NCBI GenBank assembly: GCA_027485645.1
Contig: JAIXQR010000003.1
Span: 372,001-436,000 of the forward strand
Direction: 5' to 3'
DNA: 64,000 nt
DNA from: a bacterium
Lineage (GTDB): Bacteria > Armatimonadota > Fimbriimonadia > Fimbriimonadales > Fimbriimonadaceae
The position numbers were made by a program, and so were the translations under genes. The notes under the pieces were generated by a model that ran no database searches, was not told the origin of the DNA, and was given only the letters and a program-made list of their open reading frames with translations. Positions 16,459 through 25,032 of this stretch are shown piece after piece (position 1 is the stretch's first letter; each line of letters begins with the position of its first letter).

Positions 16459-18015
16459 TTAGTCCAGCTCAACCGGGGCGACTTTCAGATCGTCCTTGTC
16501 CATCGGGATGAAGAACAGCGTCAGCATGCCGGGGATCGTGAACAGGCAGACCGCTACAAAGAACCAGGCATAGCCCATCTTCGGGTCCTGCGCCGCAAGT
16601 GAGGTCTGGAGATAGCCGCTAATGATTCCAGCGAGCATTGCCCCAAGCGCCATCAATCCGGTTGAGATCGCGTAATGCGACGTCTTGAAGTTCGATCCCT
16701 GGGAGATGAACATCAGATAAACCATGTAGGCACTAAAGCCAAATCCGTAGCCAAACTGGTCAAAGGCGATGACGGCGCCGACGCCTTCGACTCCGGGCTT
16801 TGTGAATGCGGCCCAAACGTACAGCATGTTAGGCAAATTGAGGGAAAGCACCATCGGCCAGATGCTCTTTTTGATGCCGAACTTTGCGATCACCGTTCCG
16901 CCGAGAATGCCCCCGGCCGTAAGGGCAATCACGCCGATGGTTCCCGTTAGCCACCCGACGATGTCAACGCTAACGCCGAGTCCGCCTTTCTCGACGGGGT
17001 CGAGCAAGAACGGAACGCTCATTTTCCCAATCATGCTTTCGCCAAAGCGATAGAACAAGATAAAGGCAAGCACGGCGAGGATTCGGTTTTGATTGAAGTA
17101 CTCCTTTGCCGCCGGCCCCATACCGATGTTCGCGAACATATGTTTGGTCGAGAGTCCGCCAATGAGCACCAAGATCAAACCGAGCGGAATCTGCCAAAAG
17201 TTCTGCGAGTTATCCGCCCCGGTAGCCATCCAAAAGACCGAGTCGATCGCGCGGCCCAGCGCAAAGTTGAATCCCATCACCAAAAACTGGATTGCGATGA
17301 GCACGGCGACCAGCATTAAAAGCACTTGCGCAAACCGGAGTAGAACGGTGCCGAGTTTGAACCGCTCGATGGCGACGTCTTCCTTCGGGCGCGGCAGAGC
17401 CTTCATGTTCCAAAGCCAGCTGATTGCGTAAACGGCCGTGCCAATGAGCAGAACGGTCTGCCAAGCGGCGGCTACTTGCGCCTGAGTTGAAGTTTTGGGG
17501 TCGGCAAGTTTGCCCGCTTGTGAAACCAAATAACCGGAGCCAAAGATCATGGCGAGCCGAAAGAACGCCGAGCGAACCCCAACAAAGAACGCCTGCAAGT
17601 TCTCCGGTAGCGCTAACAGATAGAAACCATCTGCCGCGATATCATGCGTGGCACTTAGGAAGGCGATCAGGAAAAACCCGGCCAGGGTTAGCGGCACGAA
17701 GGCCGGGGTCGGTATCGCAAAGGAAACTAAACCTAAGGCGGCGATGATGATCGCCTGCATCGCGACGATCCAACCGCGCTTAGTCGCTGTGTTGTCCACC
17801 AATGGCCCCCACAGCATCTTCACCGTCCATGGCCAAGCAATCAAACTCGTCCACAGGCCAATCTGGTCGTTTGGCACTCCCATCGATTTGTAGAGAGTCA
17901 CGCTCAGGGTTTGCACTATGACCACCGGTATTCCCTGAACAAAGTACAGGCTCGGGACAAACCCCCACGGATTTGGGGCGTTAGTCGTTGGTGCGCCAGA
18001 TTCGATTTCGGCCAT
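16459..18015 (-). CDS. MFS transporter, AmpG/SLC33-like
   Basis: About 518 residues with roughly twelve hydrophobic segments. The start GFVPSLYFVQGIPVVIVQTL resembles AmpG-type and acetyl-CoA-transporter-like MFS permeases; KSMGVPNDQIGLWTS and ATHDIAADGFYLLAL also fit that subgroup. AmpG imports muropeptides, but the substrate cannot be read from sequence here. ATG 18015 is chosen; ATG 18030 is 5 codons upstream and longer extensions collide with the divergent lipoprotein gene. It is convergent with recR. Confidence 0.75.
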   Translation of the reverse strand: MAEIESGAPTTNAPNPWGFVPSLYFVQGIPVVIVQTLSVTLYKSMGVPNDQIGLWTSLIAWPWTVKMLWGPLVDNTATKRGWIVAMQAIIIAALGLVSFAIPTPAFVPLTLAGFFLIAFLSATHDIAADGFYLLALPENLQAFFVGVRSAFFRLAMIFGSGYLVSQAGKLADPKTSTQAQVAAAWQTVLLIGTAVYAISWLWNMKALPRPKEDVAIERFKLGTVLLRFAQVLLMLVAVLIAIQFLVMGFNFALGRAIDSVFWMATGADNSQNFWQIPLGLILVLIGGLSTKHMFANIGMGPAAKEYFNQNRILAVLAFILFYRFGESMIGKMSVPFLLDPVEKGGLGVSVDIVGWLTGTIGVIALTAGGILGGTVIAKFGIKKSIWPMVLSLNLPNMLYVWAAFTKPGVEGVGAVIAFDQFGYGFGFSAYMVYLMFISQGSNFKTSHYAISTGLMALGAMLAGIISGYLQTSLAAQDPKMGYAWFFVAVCLFTIPGMLTLFFIPMDKDDLKVAPVELD

Positions 18016-18040
18016 CGGCAGGGCTATCATACAGGTTGCG

Positions 18041-19954
18041 ATGCGAAAGCGGTATCTCGGCCTTGCCTTACTTGTGGCTGCAATAGGTTGTGGCGGTCCG
18101 AAATCGGAGCCTTCCTCGACAGAGGCAACCACCTCGGTGCAGCGTCCGACCGACCCGAGCGCGACCGCAGGTTGGATTGCCAATGCCTTTGTCGGCACCC
18201 GAGTTGGCCCTTTGGGCATCGTGACCGACCAGCCGTTTTTCCACTTCCAAGGCTATCAACCGGGCGGGGAAGAGAAGATTCTTGCCCTTCCGAATCCGCT
18301 CACCCAAACCTTGAAGCTGGGCGACACCGTGGTCGAGGCTTCGAAAGTCACCGATCTCAATCAGGCGTTCGATCCACGGACCTGGACTCTTACAACGACG
18401 TTTAAGCTCGGCAACGCCGCGGTAAAGATCGCCCAGATTTCGGAACCCGATGCGCTGAAAGAGTTCGTTGAGGTTTCGAACGAATCGGATACCGAACTCA
18501 TCGTGGTTTCCCGAACCGAGGGAATTGGCATTGAGGGCGTGGGGTCTGATGGCAGCGCCTACGCGGTACTGCTTTCGCCCAGCGATCCCAAAGTCTACGT
18601 TCAAATGGAAGAGCTGATTGTCGGGGCCGAGAGCACCGGGGTCTCCCGGCGAGTGACCGGGGCGGTTGAACGGACGGCGATTGCGAAGAAGGGCGCACCG
18701 GCAAAATTTGCGCGGACGGTGAGGGTCGAAGCGAAGGCAAAAGGCTTCGCAAAACCGAAATTCAGCATCGAGATCGATGGCCCGAAGGAGGATCAGGAGA
18801 AGGTCGATCGGTTGGTTGCCTATCTCAACATGGGCATTCCGCGCTTCGGGCACACCGGCCCGATGGGCCTGAGTTCAACAACGTACAACGGCCACGTATT
18901 TTGGGATTCGGACATCTGGATGCTTCCAGCCGTTGCTCTCATGGACCCGGCCCGAGCACGGGCGCTTGCCGAATATCGCCTCGGAACGTCGGGCCAAGCG
19001 GCAAAGAATTATCAAGCCTGGGTGAAATCGCAGAAGCCAACGGCGAAGGGCAAAGTTGGGCAGCCAAAGTCGCCTGCGAACGGCATGAAGTTCGCTTGGG
19101 AATCCAGTGTGTCTGGAAAGGAGACCGTTCCAGGTCCCAGTCAATTTCAGGATCACATCACTGGAAGCGTCGCCTTCGGCCTTGAGCTTGCGAATCGGCT
19201 CGGCGTGATCACATCGAATGAATTTTCGCCGGTCGCGGCGGGGGCGAAGGCGTTCTTCCAAGCTCGTTCTGAGCCAGGGCCAGACGGATTGGAGATCAAG
19301 CAGACGATGTCTCCCGATGAGTTTCACACCGGGGACAACGATCTGTACACAAACGTCCTTGCTCAACGCTTTACTGGCGATGCGTACAAGCTGCCAAAGG
19401 ACGCGACCTCGCTCCTCACCTATGACGGCGACCCGTTGCGTGGGTACAAGCAGGCGGCTGCGGTTCTCACGATCTATCCGTTGCAACTTGAAGCCGCGGA
19501 ACGGCAGGCAAGCGTGATGCTGGAACGGTTTGCCAGCAAGGTGACGGAGAATGGTCCGGCGATGACGGACTCGGTGCATGCGACGATTGCCGCGAGGCTT
19601 GGAGAACCGGATCAGGCGTACGAATTTTGGAAGAAAGGAGTGGAGCCTTTTACGGACAACCCGCTCGGGCTGTTTAGCGAAAAGCGAGCGAGCGAAAAGA
19701 ACTACTTCCTCACCGGCGCGGGCGGCTCGCTCCAGACGGTGCTTTACGGCTTTTCAGGAATTCGAGTGGACACAAAGCCAACCTCCGGGTTCGGCCGAAA
19801 GCCAGGCTACGTTACGAAGCTAAACTCTGGCGCGACGCTTACGATTACGCCAAGCCTGCCGAAAGGCTGGAAGTCGATCAAGCTGCGGAATGTGTTTTGG
19901 GATGGCAAGCCTCACGAAGTTTTGGTGACGCCAACAACGGTGACGGTGAACTAA
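18041..19954 (+). CDS. Lipoprotein with GH65-like (alpha/alpha)6 domain
   Basis: 637 residues. Lipobox LVAAIGCGG, so an outer-facing lipoprotein. The N-terminal beta-sandwich includes GIVTDQPFFHFQGY. The helical barrel contains YNGHVFWDSDIWMLPAVALM, very like the GH65/ATHL1 motif GHxFWDxExxMLP. GH65 enzymes hydrolyse or phosphorolyse alpha-glucosidic links; the eukaryotic ATHL1 relative removes glucose from hydroxylysine glycans. Here the residue after WD is S-D rather than T-E, so the specificity is uncertain. It is followed with a 1-base overlap by a methyltransferase-like gene and a glycosyltransferase. Confidence 0.7.
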   Translation: MRKRYLGLALLVAAIGCGGPKSEPSSTEATTSVQRPTDPSATAGWIANAFVGTRVGPLGIVTDQPFFHFQGYQPGGEEKILALPNPLTQTLKLGDTVVEASKVTDLNQAFDPRTWTLTTTFKLGNAAVKIAQISEPDALKEFVEVSNESDTELIVVSRTEGIGIEGVGSDGSAYAVLLSPSDPKVYVQMEELIVGAESTGVSRRVTGAVERTAIAKKGAPAKFARTVRVEAKAKGFAKPKFSIEIDGPKEDQEKVDRLVAYLNMGIPRFGHTGPMGLSSTTYNGHVFWDSDIWMLPAVALMDPARARALAEYRLGTSGQAAKNYQAWVKSQKPTAKGKVGQPKSPANGMKFAWESSVSGKETVPGPSQFQDHITGSVAFGLELANRLGVITSNEFSPVAAGAKAFFQARSEPGPDGLEIKQTMSPDEFHTGDNDLYTNVLAQRFTGDAYKLPKDATSLLTYDGDPLRGYKQAAAVLTIYPLQLEAAERQASVMLERFASKVTENGPAMTDSVHATIAARLGEPDQAYEFWKKGVEPFTDNPLGLFSEKRASEKNYFLTGAGGSLQTVLYGFSGIRVDTKPTSGFGRKPGYVTKLNSGATLTITPSLPKGWKSIKLRNVFWDGKPHEVLVTPTTVTVN

Positions 19955-20871
19955 TGCGGAACTTACTTAGACAGGCGCGGACCTTTTTCAGTCGGGAAAT
20001 CAAGAACGAAATTGCCATGGCGAGAGAGGAGGCAAGGTTTCTAGCCGGCGTGCAGATGTCTAGGCAAGCCTATCCGGCTGACACTCCGCTCAAGGAAGTC
20101 GCGTTCCGAGCGTTTTCACAAGCCGGGGAAGATGGCGTTATCCAGCACTTGATTCGTCATGTGCCGATTGAGAATGACCTTTTTGTCGAGTTTGGGACCG
20201 ACAACTACGACGAAAGCAACACGCGATTCCTGCTTCAGAAGGATAACTGGCGCGGCTACATCCTAGACATGGATCCGTCTCCGGCTCAGTTCTTTGCGGA
20301 GCGACTCCTTCATATCCGGCACACCATCGACTTCAAACAGGCCATGATCACGCGCGAGAACATCAATGAGCTGCTCAAACCGGTTGCGGGAGATATCGGC
20401 CTGATGTCGGTCGATATCGACGGGATGGACTACTGGGTGTGGGAAGCGATTGACGTGGTTTCGCCCCGAATTGTGATCGCGGAATACCAGAGCCACTTCG
20501 GACCGGACTTGCCGTTGACCCCCGCGTATTCGTCGAGCTTTTCTAGGTTTAAGAACCATTTCACTGGGCTCTGTTTCGGCGGCTCGCTCGCGGCGATGGA
20601 ATACCTCGGCAAGAAGAAGGGCTACGACCTGGTCGGCACCGCGGGCTGGCACAATGCATTCTTCGTTCGCCAAGACGTGCGTGGCAACTTGCCGATCCGA
20701 ACGGCAAAGGAAAGTTGGGTCGAGGTGCGCTACCGCGACAGTCGGGACAAGGATTTCAATTTCACGGCACTTTCCACCCTCAAAGAGCGCCAGCACGCAA
20801 TGCGCGATGCGCGGCTTGTGAACGTGGAGACGATGGAAGAAAAGACGGTTGCCGAGTGGTTCGGCGTATGA
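19954..20871 (+). CDS. FkbM-like SAM-dependent methyltransferase family protein
   Basis: About 305 residues from ATG 19954, which overlaps the preceding stop by one base. FSQAGEDGVIQHL, then LFVEFGTDNYDESNT (glycine-rich motif I position), WRGYILDMDP and LMSVDIDGMDYWVWEAI resemble FkbM-type methyltransferase-like proteins of glycan loci. The acceptor is unknown. It overlaps the next gene, a GT4 glycosyltransferase, as ATGA, so the three genes form a coupled unit that may act on surface sugars. It could also be a non-catalytic Rossmann relative. Confidence 0.55.
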   Translation: MRNLLRQARTFFSREIKNEIAMAREEARFLAGVQMSRQAYPADTPLKEVAFRAFSQAGEDGVIQHLIRHVPIENDLFVEFGTDNYDESNTRFLLQKDNWRGYILDMDPSPAQFFAERLLHIRHTIDFKQAMITRENINELLKPVAGDIGLMSVDIDGMDYWVWEAIDVVSPRIVIAEYQSHFGPDLPLTPAYSSSFSRFKNHFTGLCFGGSLAAMEYLGKKKGYDLVGTAGWHNAFFVRQDVRGNLPIRTAKESWVEVRYRDSRDKDFNFTALSTLKERQHAMRDARLVNVETMEEKTVAEWFGV

Positions 20872-22082
20872 AGATCGCGGTCTGGCATTACTTACCGTTC
20901 GGCGGCGCGAAGCGTGCATTGTTTGACCACCTGAAGGGTTTGGTCGAGTTGGGGCACGAGGTTGAGATTTGGCAACCGCCGTTGCCCAAGGACGACCTAG
21001 ACCTAGGTCAGTTTGGGCCGGTCCACGTGGTGCCACAGGGATTTGAGGAACGTCCGGACCTGAAGAGTGCGCTGACGCGTTTTCCGCGAATGATGAAAGA
21101 GTTCAAGGTCCACGCCGCCAAGGTTGGCCCGATGATCGATGCGTCTGGCTGTGACCTGCTTTTTGCCAATAACTCGCTTCACTTCAACACGCCGTTCATT
21201 GGTCGGTACGTCCACCGAATGCCGAAAGTGGTCTACCTTCAAGACCCATTTCGTGCGCTGTATGAACCAATGCCAAAGTTGCCGCTATTGCCGCCAGGGC
21301 CAGGGGCGAGTTTGAAAGCGAAGGTTAAAGATGCAGTCTATTGGCCGCAGTACCGGAAGTTAGCGTGGGAGGAGCTCGAGAGCGTGCGATCTTACGACCT
21401 CGTGCTATGCAATTCGTATTTCAGTCGAGAAGCAATCCTCCGGGCCTTCGGTGTTTCGGCCAGTGTTTGCTACCTGGGGATCGACGTCGATCACTTCCGA
21501 TACGCGCCAAAACCACGCGAGCGGTATGTGTTTGGACTCGGCACCTGTGGGCCGATGAAGGGCGTTCGCGAAGCGATCTTGGCGATTGGAGCGATGAAGG
21601 AACCCCGCCCAAAGTTGGTGTGGAGCGCCAATATGGTCGACGAGATCTACCTGGCCGATCTCATTCCTTTGGCCAAATCGTTAAACGTCGAATTTCAGCT
21701 GGAGCGGATGCTGCCGGACTCCGAAGTCGAGCGGCACTTGCAGACGGCAGGTGCGTTGATTTACACCAGTCGGCTGGAGCCGTTCGGGCTTGTGCCGCTT
21801 GAAGCGAACGCTTGCGGGCTTCCTGTTGTGGCAGTTGCGGAAGGGGGCGTTCGAGAAACGGTGAAGGACGGAATCAACGGGATTCTCGCTGATCCAAATC
21901 CGGCGGCGCTTGCTCGTGCCCTTGAGGAACTTTTGGGTAACCCGGAAAAGAGGGACCGGCTTGGCGAGTCTGCGCGACGCTACGTAGAAGACAATTGGGG
22001 GACGGGCAAAGCCGCTCGGACGCTCGAAGCCTTCCTACTAGGTGCTGCCAACAATTGCTCTCGTGGCAGCAATAAGCCCTAG
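20868..22082 (+). CDS. GT4-family glycosyltransferase
   Basis: About 404 residues. MKIAVWHYLPFGGAKRALFDHL is the N-terminal Rossmann domain with the GG loop. The C-terminal domain has LIYTSRLEPFGLVPLEANACG, the EPFGxxxxEA nucleotide-sugar motif of GT4 retaining transferases. It transfers a sugar from a nucleotide donor, probably to a surface glycan or lipid; donor and acceptor are unknown. ATG 20868 overlaps the previous stop (ATGA), ruling out the longer upstream frame. Confidence 0.82.
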   Translation: MKIAVWHYLPFGGAKRALFDHLKGLVELGHEVEIWQPPLPKDDLDLGQFGPVHVVPQGFEERPDLKSALTRFPRMMKEFKVHAAKVGPMIDASGCDLLFANNSLHFNTPFIGRYVHRMPKVVYLQDPFRALYEPMPKLPLLPPGPGASLKAKVKDAVYWPQYRKLAWEELESVRSYDLVLCNSYFSREAILRAFGVSASVCYLGIDVDHFRYAPKPRERYVFGLGTCGPMKGVREAILAIGAMKEPRPKLVWSANMVDEIYLADLIPLAKSLNVEFQLERMLPDSEVERHLQTAGALIYTSRLEPFGLVPLEANACGLPVVAVAEGGVRETVKDGINGILADPNPAALARALEELLGNPEKRDRLGESARRYVEDNWGTGKAARTLEAFLLGAANNCSRGSNKP

Positions 22083-22107
22083 TTGAGGGGCGTAATAACA
22101 AATCAAC

Positions 22108-22278
22108 ATGATTTACAATGCGGTGATTTTCCTCATCTTGGCGTTGGTCGCTGGCGCGTTTGGCTTCCTCGGCATTGCCGGTGATGCCACTTCAATCGTT
22201 CAGGGTCTTTTTGTGCTCTTCGTTCTCCTGGCCATCGGGTCTTTGCTGATCAAAGGCCGCGGACCACTGCGACGCTAG
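22108..22278 (+). CDS. DUF1328 small membrane protein, copy 1
   Basis: 56 residues starting MIYNAVIFLILALVAG, two hydrophobic helices separated by GIAGDATS, ending with a basic tail KGRGPLRR. This is the YtjA/DUF1328 pattern of tiny inner-membrane proteins of unknown function. It sits between the glycosyltransferase and a second copy at 22331. Confidence 0.72.
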   Translation: MIYNAVIFLILALVAGAFGFLGIAGDATSIVQGLFVLFVLLAIGSLLIKGRGPLRR

Positions 22279-22330
22279 GTATTTCGCCATATTGCGCTGA
22301 ACATCGCAAGAACAATGTAGTCTGCAAGGA

Positions 22331-22492
22331 GTGCTGTACTACGCTGTAGTTTTCTTCGTGATCGCTCTCATTGCGGGCGTGCTCGGGTTTGGTGGGCTGG
22401 CCGCGGGTGCATCAGGCATCGCGCAGATCCTGTTCTTCATCTTCCTTATCCTCTTTGTGGTTTCCCTTCTAACTGGCCGCCGGCGTGTCTGA
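22331..22492 (+). CDS. DUF1328 small membrane protein, copy 2
   Basis: 53 residues, GTG start: (M)[29 protein letters not shown], then a second helix and RRRV. It matches the DUF1328 consensus better than copy 1. AAGGAG directly abuts the GTG, an unusually short ribosome-site spacing, but the LYYA context fixes the start by family likeness. It ends 29 bp before tyrS. Confidence 0.75.
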   Translation: MLYYAVVFFVIALIAGVLGFGGLAAGASGIAQILFFIFLILFVVSLLTGRRRV

Positions 22493-22521
22493 GTGAGCTT
22501 GCCAAGTAAACTCCTCGGCTC

Positions 22522-23715
22522 ATGACGGTGGACGAGCAACTGGCAATTTTGCGGCGCGGTACGAGCGCGATTGTGAGCGAAGAAGACCTTCGCAAGAAAC
22601 TCTCGCTCGGCCGCCCGCTTCGCGTAAAGTTGGGCTTAGACCCGACGGCGAAGGACATTACGCTCGGTTGGGCGGTTGTCTTGCGCAAGATTCGCGACTT
22701 CCAGCGCCTTGGCCACACCGGCTGCATTATCGTCGGCAATTTCACCGCGCAAATTGGCGACCCGACGGGCAAGAGTAAAACTCGACGACAACTCACCCGC
22801 GAGGAGGTGATGGAGTACTTCGAGGCGATTCAGGAAAAGCTCTACAAGATTCTGATCCCCGAGAAAACTCAACTGTTCTTCAACGAAGACTGGCTGGGCA
22901 AGATGACTTTTGCGGACGTCATCCGGCTTTCTTCGAAGTACACGGTTGCTCGAATCTTGGAACGGGATGATTTCACCAAGCGATTAGCCGAGCAGCGACC
23001 GATTTCGATGCACGAGATTCTGTACCCGCTGTGTCAGGGCATGGATTCGGTCGAGATTGACGCCGATATCGAGCTTGGCGGCAACGATCAGCTTTTCAAC
23101 AATCTCGTCGGTCGCAACCTGATGGAGCAGTATGGAAAAGCTCCCCAGGTCGTCATGACCTGCCCGCTGCTGGTTGGTACTGACGGAAAAGAGAAGATGT
23201 CTCAGTCGATCGGAAACTACGTTTCGATCTCGGACACGCCAAACGACATGTTCGGAAAGACGATGTCGATTCCTGATGAACTGATCGGCAATTGGTTTGA
23301 GCTTTGCACCGACGTTCCCATGGAGGAGGTCGAGGCACTCACGGCCGAGGGCCAAAATCCTCGAAACGCCAAAGTCCGCTTGGCGCGTGAGATCGTCGCG
23401 CTCTACCATGGAGTGGAAGCAGGTGCGGAAGCCGAGCAGTACTTCATCGATACCTTCAGCAAGCGGCAGCAGCCGGTCGAGGCGGAGGAAGTAACACTGC
23501 CAGAAGCAGCGGTCGTTGACGGATTTGTGTCGATCCCGGCGCTGATTGTGGAACTCGGACTTGCGAAGAGCAATGGAGCCGTGAAGGACCTTGTGAAGGC
23601 CGGTGCGATTGCGCTTGACGGCGAGAAAGTGACCGATTTGCGGCTGGAACGCGACCAAATTCTAGGTCGTGTGCTGAAAGTTGGCAAGCATGCCTTTCGA
23701 AAAATCGTGGGCTGA
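22522..23715 (+). CDS. tyrS: Tyrosyl-tRNA synthetase (type 2) with altered HIGH motif
   Basis: 397 residues, full length: Rossmann catalytic domain, anticodon domain, and C-terminal S4 domain (about 335-397). It charges tRNA-Tyr, whose gene starts 21 bp downstream. The family position LHLGH (HIGH) reads DITLGW, so both histidines are missing. KMSKS reads KMSQS, GDFTA reads GNFTA and QGYD reads QGMD. The GDPTGKS and LSSKYTVARILERDDF segments are otherwise canonical. It may be a diverged but working TyrRS or a paralogue with changed chemistry. It follows two DUF1328 genes. Confidence 0.85.
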   Translation: MTVDEQLAILRRGTSAIVSEEDLRKKLSLGRPLRVKLGLDPTAKDITLGWAVVLRKIRDFQRLGHTGCIIVGNFTAQIGDPTGKSKTRRQLTREEVMEYFEAIQEKLYKILIPEKTQLFFNEDWLGKMTFADVIRLSSKYTVARILERDDFTKRLAEQRPISMHEILYPLCQGMDSVEIDADIELGGNDQLFNNLVGRNLMEQYGKAPQVVMTCPLLVGTDGKEKMSQSIGNYVSISDTPNDMFGKTMSIPDELIGNWFELCTDVPMEEVEALTAEGQNPRNAKVRLAREIVALYHGVEAGAEAEQYFIDTFSKRQQPVEAEEVTLPEAAVVDGFVSIPALIVELGLAKSNGAVKDLVKAGAIALDGEKVTDLRLERDQILGRVLKVGKHAFRKIVG

Positions 23716-23736
23716 TGGTATCATCTCGATTCCCGT

Positions 23737-23822
23737 GGGTAGATGCCCGAGTGGCCAATGGGAACAGACTGTAAATCTGTCGGCGAGAGCCTACGTAGGT
23801 TCGAATCCTACTCTACCCACCA
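23737..23822 (+). tRNA. tRNA-Tyr (anticodon GTA), CCA encoded
   Basis: Acceptor GGGTAGA pairs with TCTACCC; anticodon loop CTGTAAA gives GTA; a long class II variable arm (CGGCGAGAGCCTACG region) is as expected for bacterial tRNA-Tyr; T arm GTAGG-TTCGAAT-CCTAC. Discriminator A and a genomic CCA. It is directly downstream of tyrS. Confidence 0.95.
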
Positions 23823-23828
23823 ATATCC

Positions 23829-23903
23829 GCCTCCGTAGCTCAGCGGCAGAGCACTTCTTTGGTAAAGAAGAGGTCACGGGTTCGATTCTCGTCGGAGGCT
23901 CCA
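23829..23903 (+). tRNA. tRNA-Thr (anticodon GGT), CCA encoded
   Basis: Acceptor GCCTCCG pairs with CGGAGGC; D arm AGCTCAGCGGCAGAGC; anticodon stem CTTCT/AGAAG with loop TTGGTAA giving GGT; T arm CGGG-TTCGATT-CTCG. Discriminator T, then CCA. It lies 6 bp after tRNA-Tyr and is probably co-transcribed. Confidence 0.95.
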
Positions 23904-23918
23904 GCAACCAATCCAAGC

Positions 23919-23938
23919 AATCCTGTAAAGGATTTTTG
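23919..23938 (+). terminator. Short intrinsic terminator after the tRNA pair
   Basis: AATCCT, loop GTAA, AGGATT, then a TTT run. The stem is only 6 bp, so it is weak, but it sits right after tRNA-Thr and before the convergent SPFH gene. Confidence 0.45.
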
Positions 23939-23943
23939 CCACA

Positions 23944-24879
23944 CTAACTTATTCGGGGCGGAATGTTCGGGTGCTCCGGACCGTTCGATAGCAGTTGCAT
24001 TTGCGCCAAGACTCGTTGCATTGAATCCGGGCTTCCGTCGAGGAAGATCACATTGCCTTTGCCGTACTCCGCGAAGTTCTTGATCGCCTCGGTCCACATG
24101 GTGAAGAGGATCACGTTGGTATCCAGGTTCACCGTTCGGAGCTGCTCGGCGGCTTCGGTCATACCTTTGGCCACTTCTTCTCGGAACAAGGCGACGCCTT
24201 GACCGCGCAGGCGGGCAGCTTCCCGTTCGGCTTCCGCGGCAATCTTGATGGCGTTTCCTTCCGCCTCGGCACCCTTCGTCTTGGTGATCAAAAGCGCCTG
24301 GCCTTCATTCTCGGCGGCGGCTTTCAGGTTGTTGCTCGCAACGACCTTGCTCATCGAATCCATGATCGCTTGGTCGAAGGTGATGTCGTTGATCTGAAGA
24401 TCCATGAGGTGATAGCCCCATTCACTCAGCAGTTGGTCGATCTGGTCCTTGACGTAATCAACAATTTCCTTTCGTTGACCAAGGATCTCGGCCTGCTTTT
24501 TGGTGGCGACGAAGGAGCGGATCGTGCCTTCGATCGTGCGGGTGAGCGCCTGCATGAAGTCCCGCTCGCCGATGAACTTGAACGCGACCTTCTTAATCGT
24601 CTCTTCATCATCGTTCTCGACGGAGTACAGCAACATGCTGCGGAAGTACACGTTGGCCTGGTCTAGGGTTACGGCCTGAAACTCCATTTCAACCGAGCGG
24701 TTCTGAATGCTCACTCGACTTTGCAGCTGTTCGATAAACGGAATGACCAAGCTTAGGCCGGGGCGTAGGATGCGGCGGTACTTGCCAAACACGGTGATCA
24801 CCCCGATGGTGCCTTGGTTGATAGTTCGGACTCCCAGAAAGACAACGATGATGAGAAATGCAATCAGGGCGTACTGCAT
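23944..24879 (-). CDS. SPFH/band 7 membrane protein (stomatin/HflC-like)
   Basis: 311 residues. One N-terminal membrane helix (YALIAFLIIVVFLGV) is followed by the band-7 core GTIGVITVFGKYRRILRPGL and QAVTLDQANVYFRSMLLYSV. A long helical, charged stretch ends with EAEREAARLRGQGVALFREEVAKG, typical of SPFH oligomerising coils. Such proteins form membrane microdomain scaffolds and often modulate proteases. No NfeD partner is next to it; neighbours are tRNAs and a secreted propeller protein. Confidence 0.85.
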   Translation of the reverse strand: MQYALIAFLIIVVFLGVRTINQGTIGVITVFGKYRRILRPGLSLVIPFIEQLQSRVSIQNRSVEMEFQAVTLDQANVYFRSMLLYSVENDDEETIKKVAFKFIGERDFMQALTRTIEGTIRSFVATKKQAEILGQRKEIVDYVKDQIDQLLSEWGYHLMDLQINDITFDQAIMDSMSKVVASNNLKAAAENEGQALLITKTKGAEAEGNAIKIAAEAEREAARLRGQGVALFREEVAKGMTEAAEQLRTVNLDTNVILFTMWTEAIKNFAEYGKGNVIFLDGSPDSMQRVLAQMQLLSNGPEHPNIPPRIS

Positions 24880-25032
24880 GGCGGCTCAGTGTAAAGACAC
24901 CGGTCGTTGCGTTTTCGGTGCGGAGGAATTCAGGAAGCGATGTCTTAGAATCGTAAAGTTTCAACGCACAAATCCGGTGCAACGGAAAAAAGGCGAATCC
25001 TTTGCAGACATTACATCCAATATATGGAGTGT

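Noticed and set aside
18068-19579. Two minus-strand open frames (261 and 234 codons) opposite the GH65-like lipoprotein
   Set aside because: The plus-strand gene has a lipobox and GH65-like motifs throughout. The antisense translations look like shadow sequence rich in Arg and Leu.
24880-25032. Possible riboswitch upstream of the FG-GAP gene
   Set aside because: Phrases such as CGCACAAATCC and CTTTGCAG look aptamer-like, but I could not build the conserved helices of c-di-GMP or any other known riboswitch.
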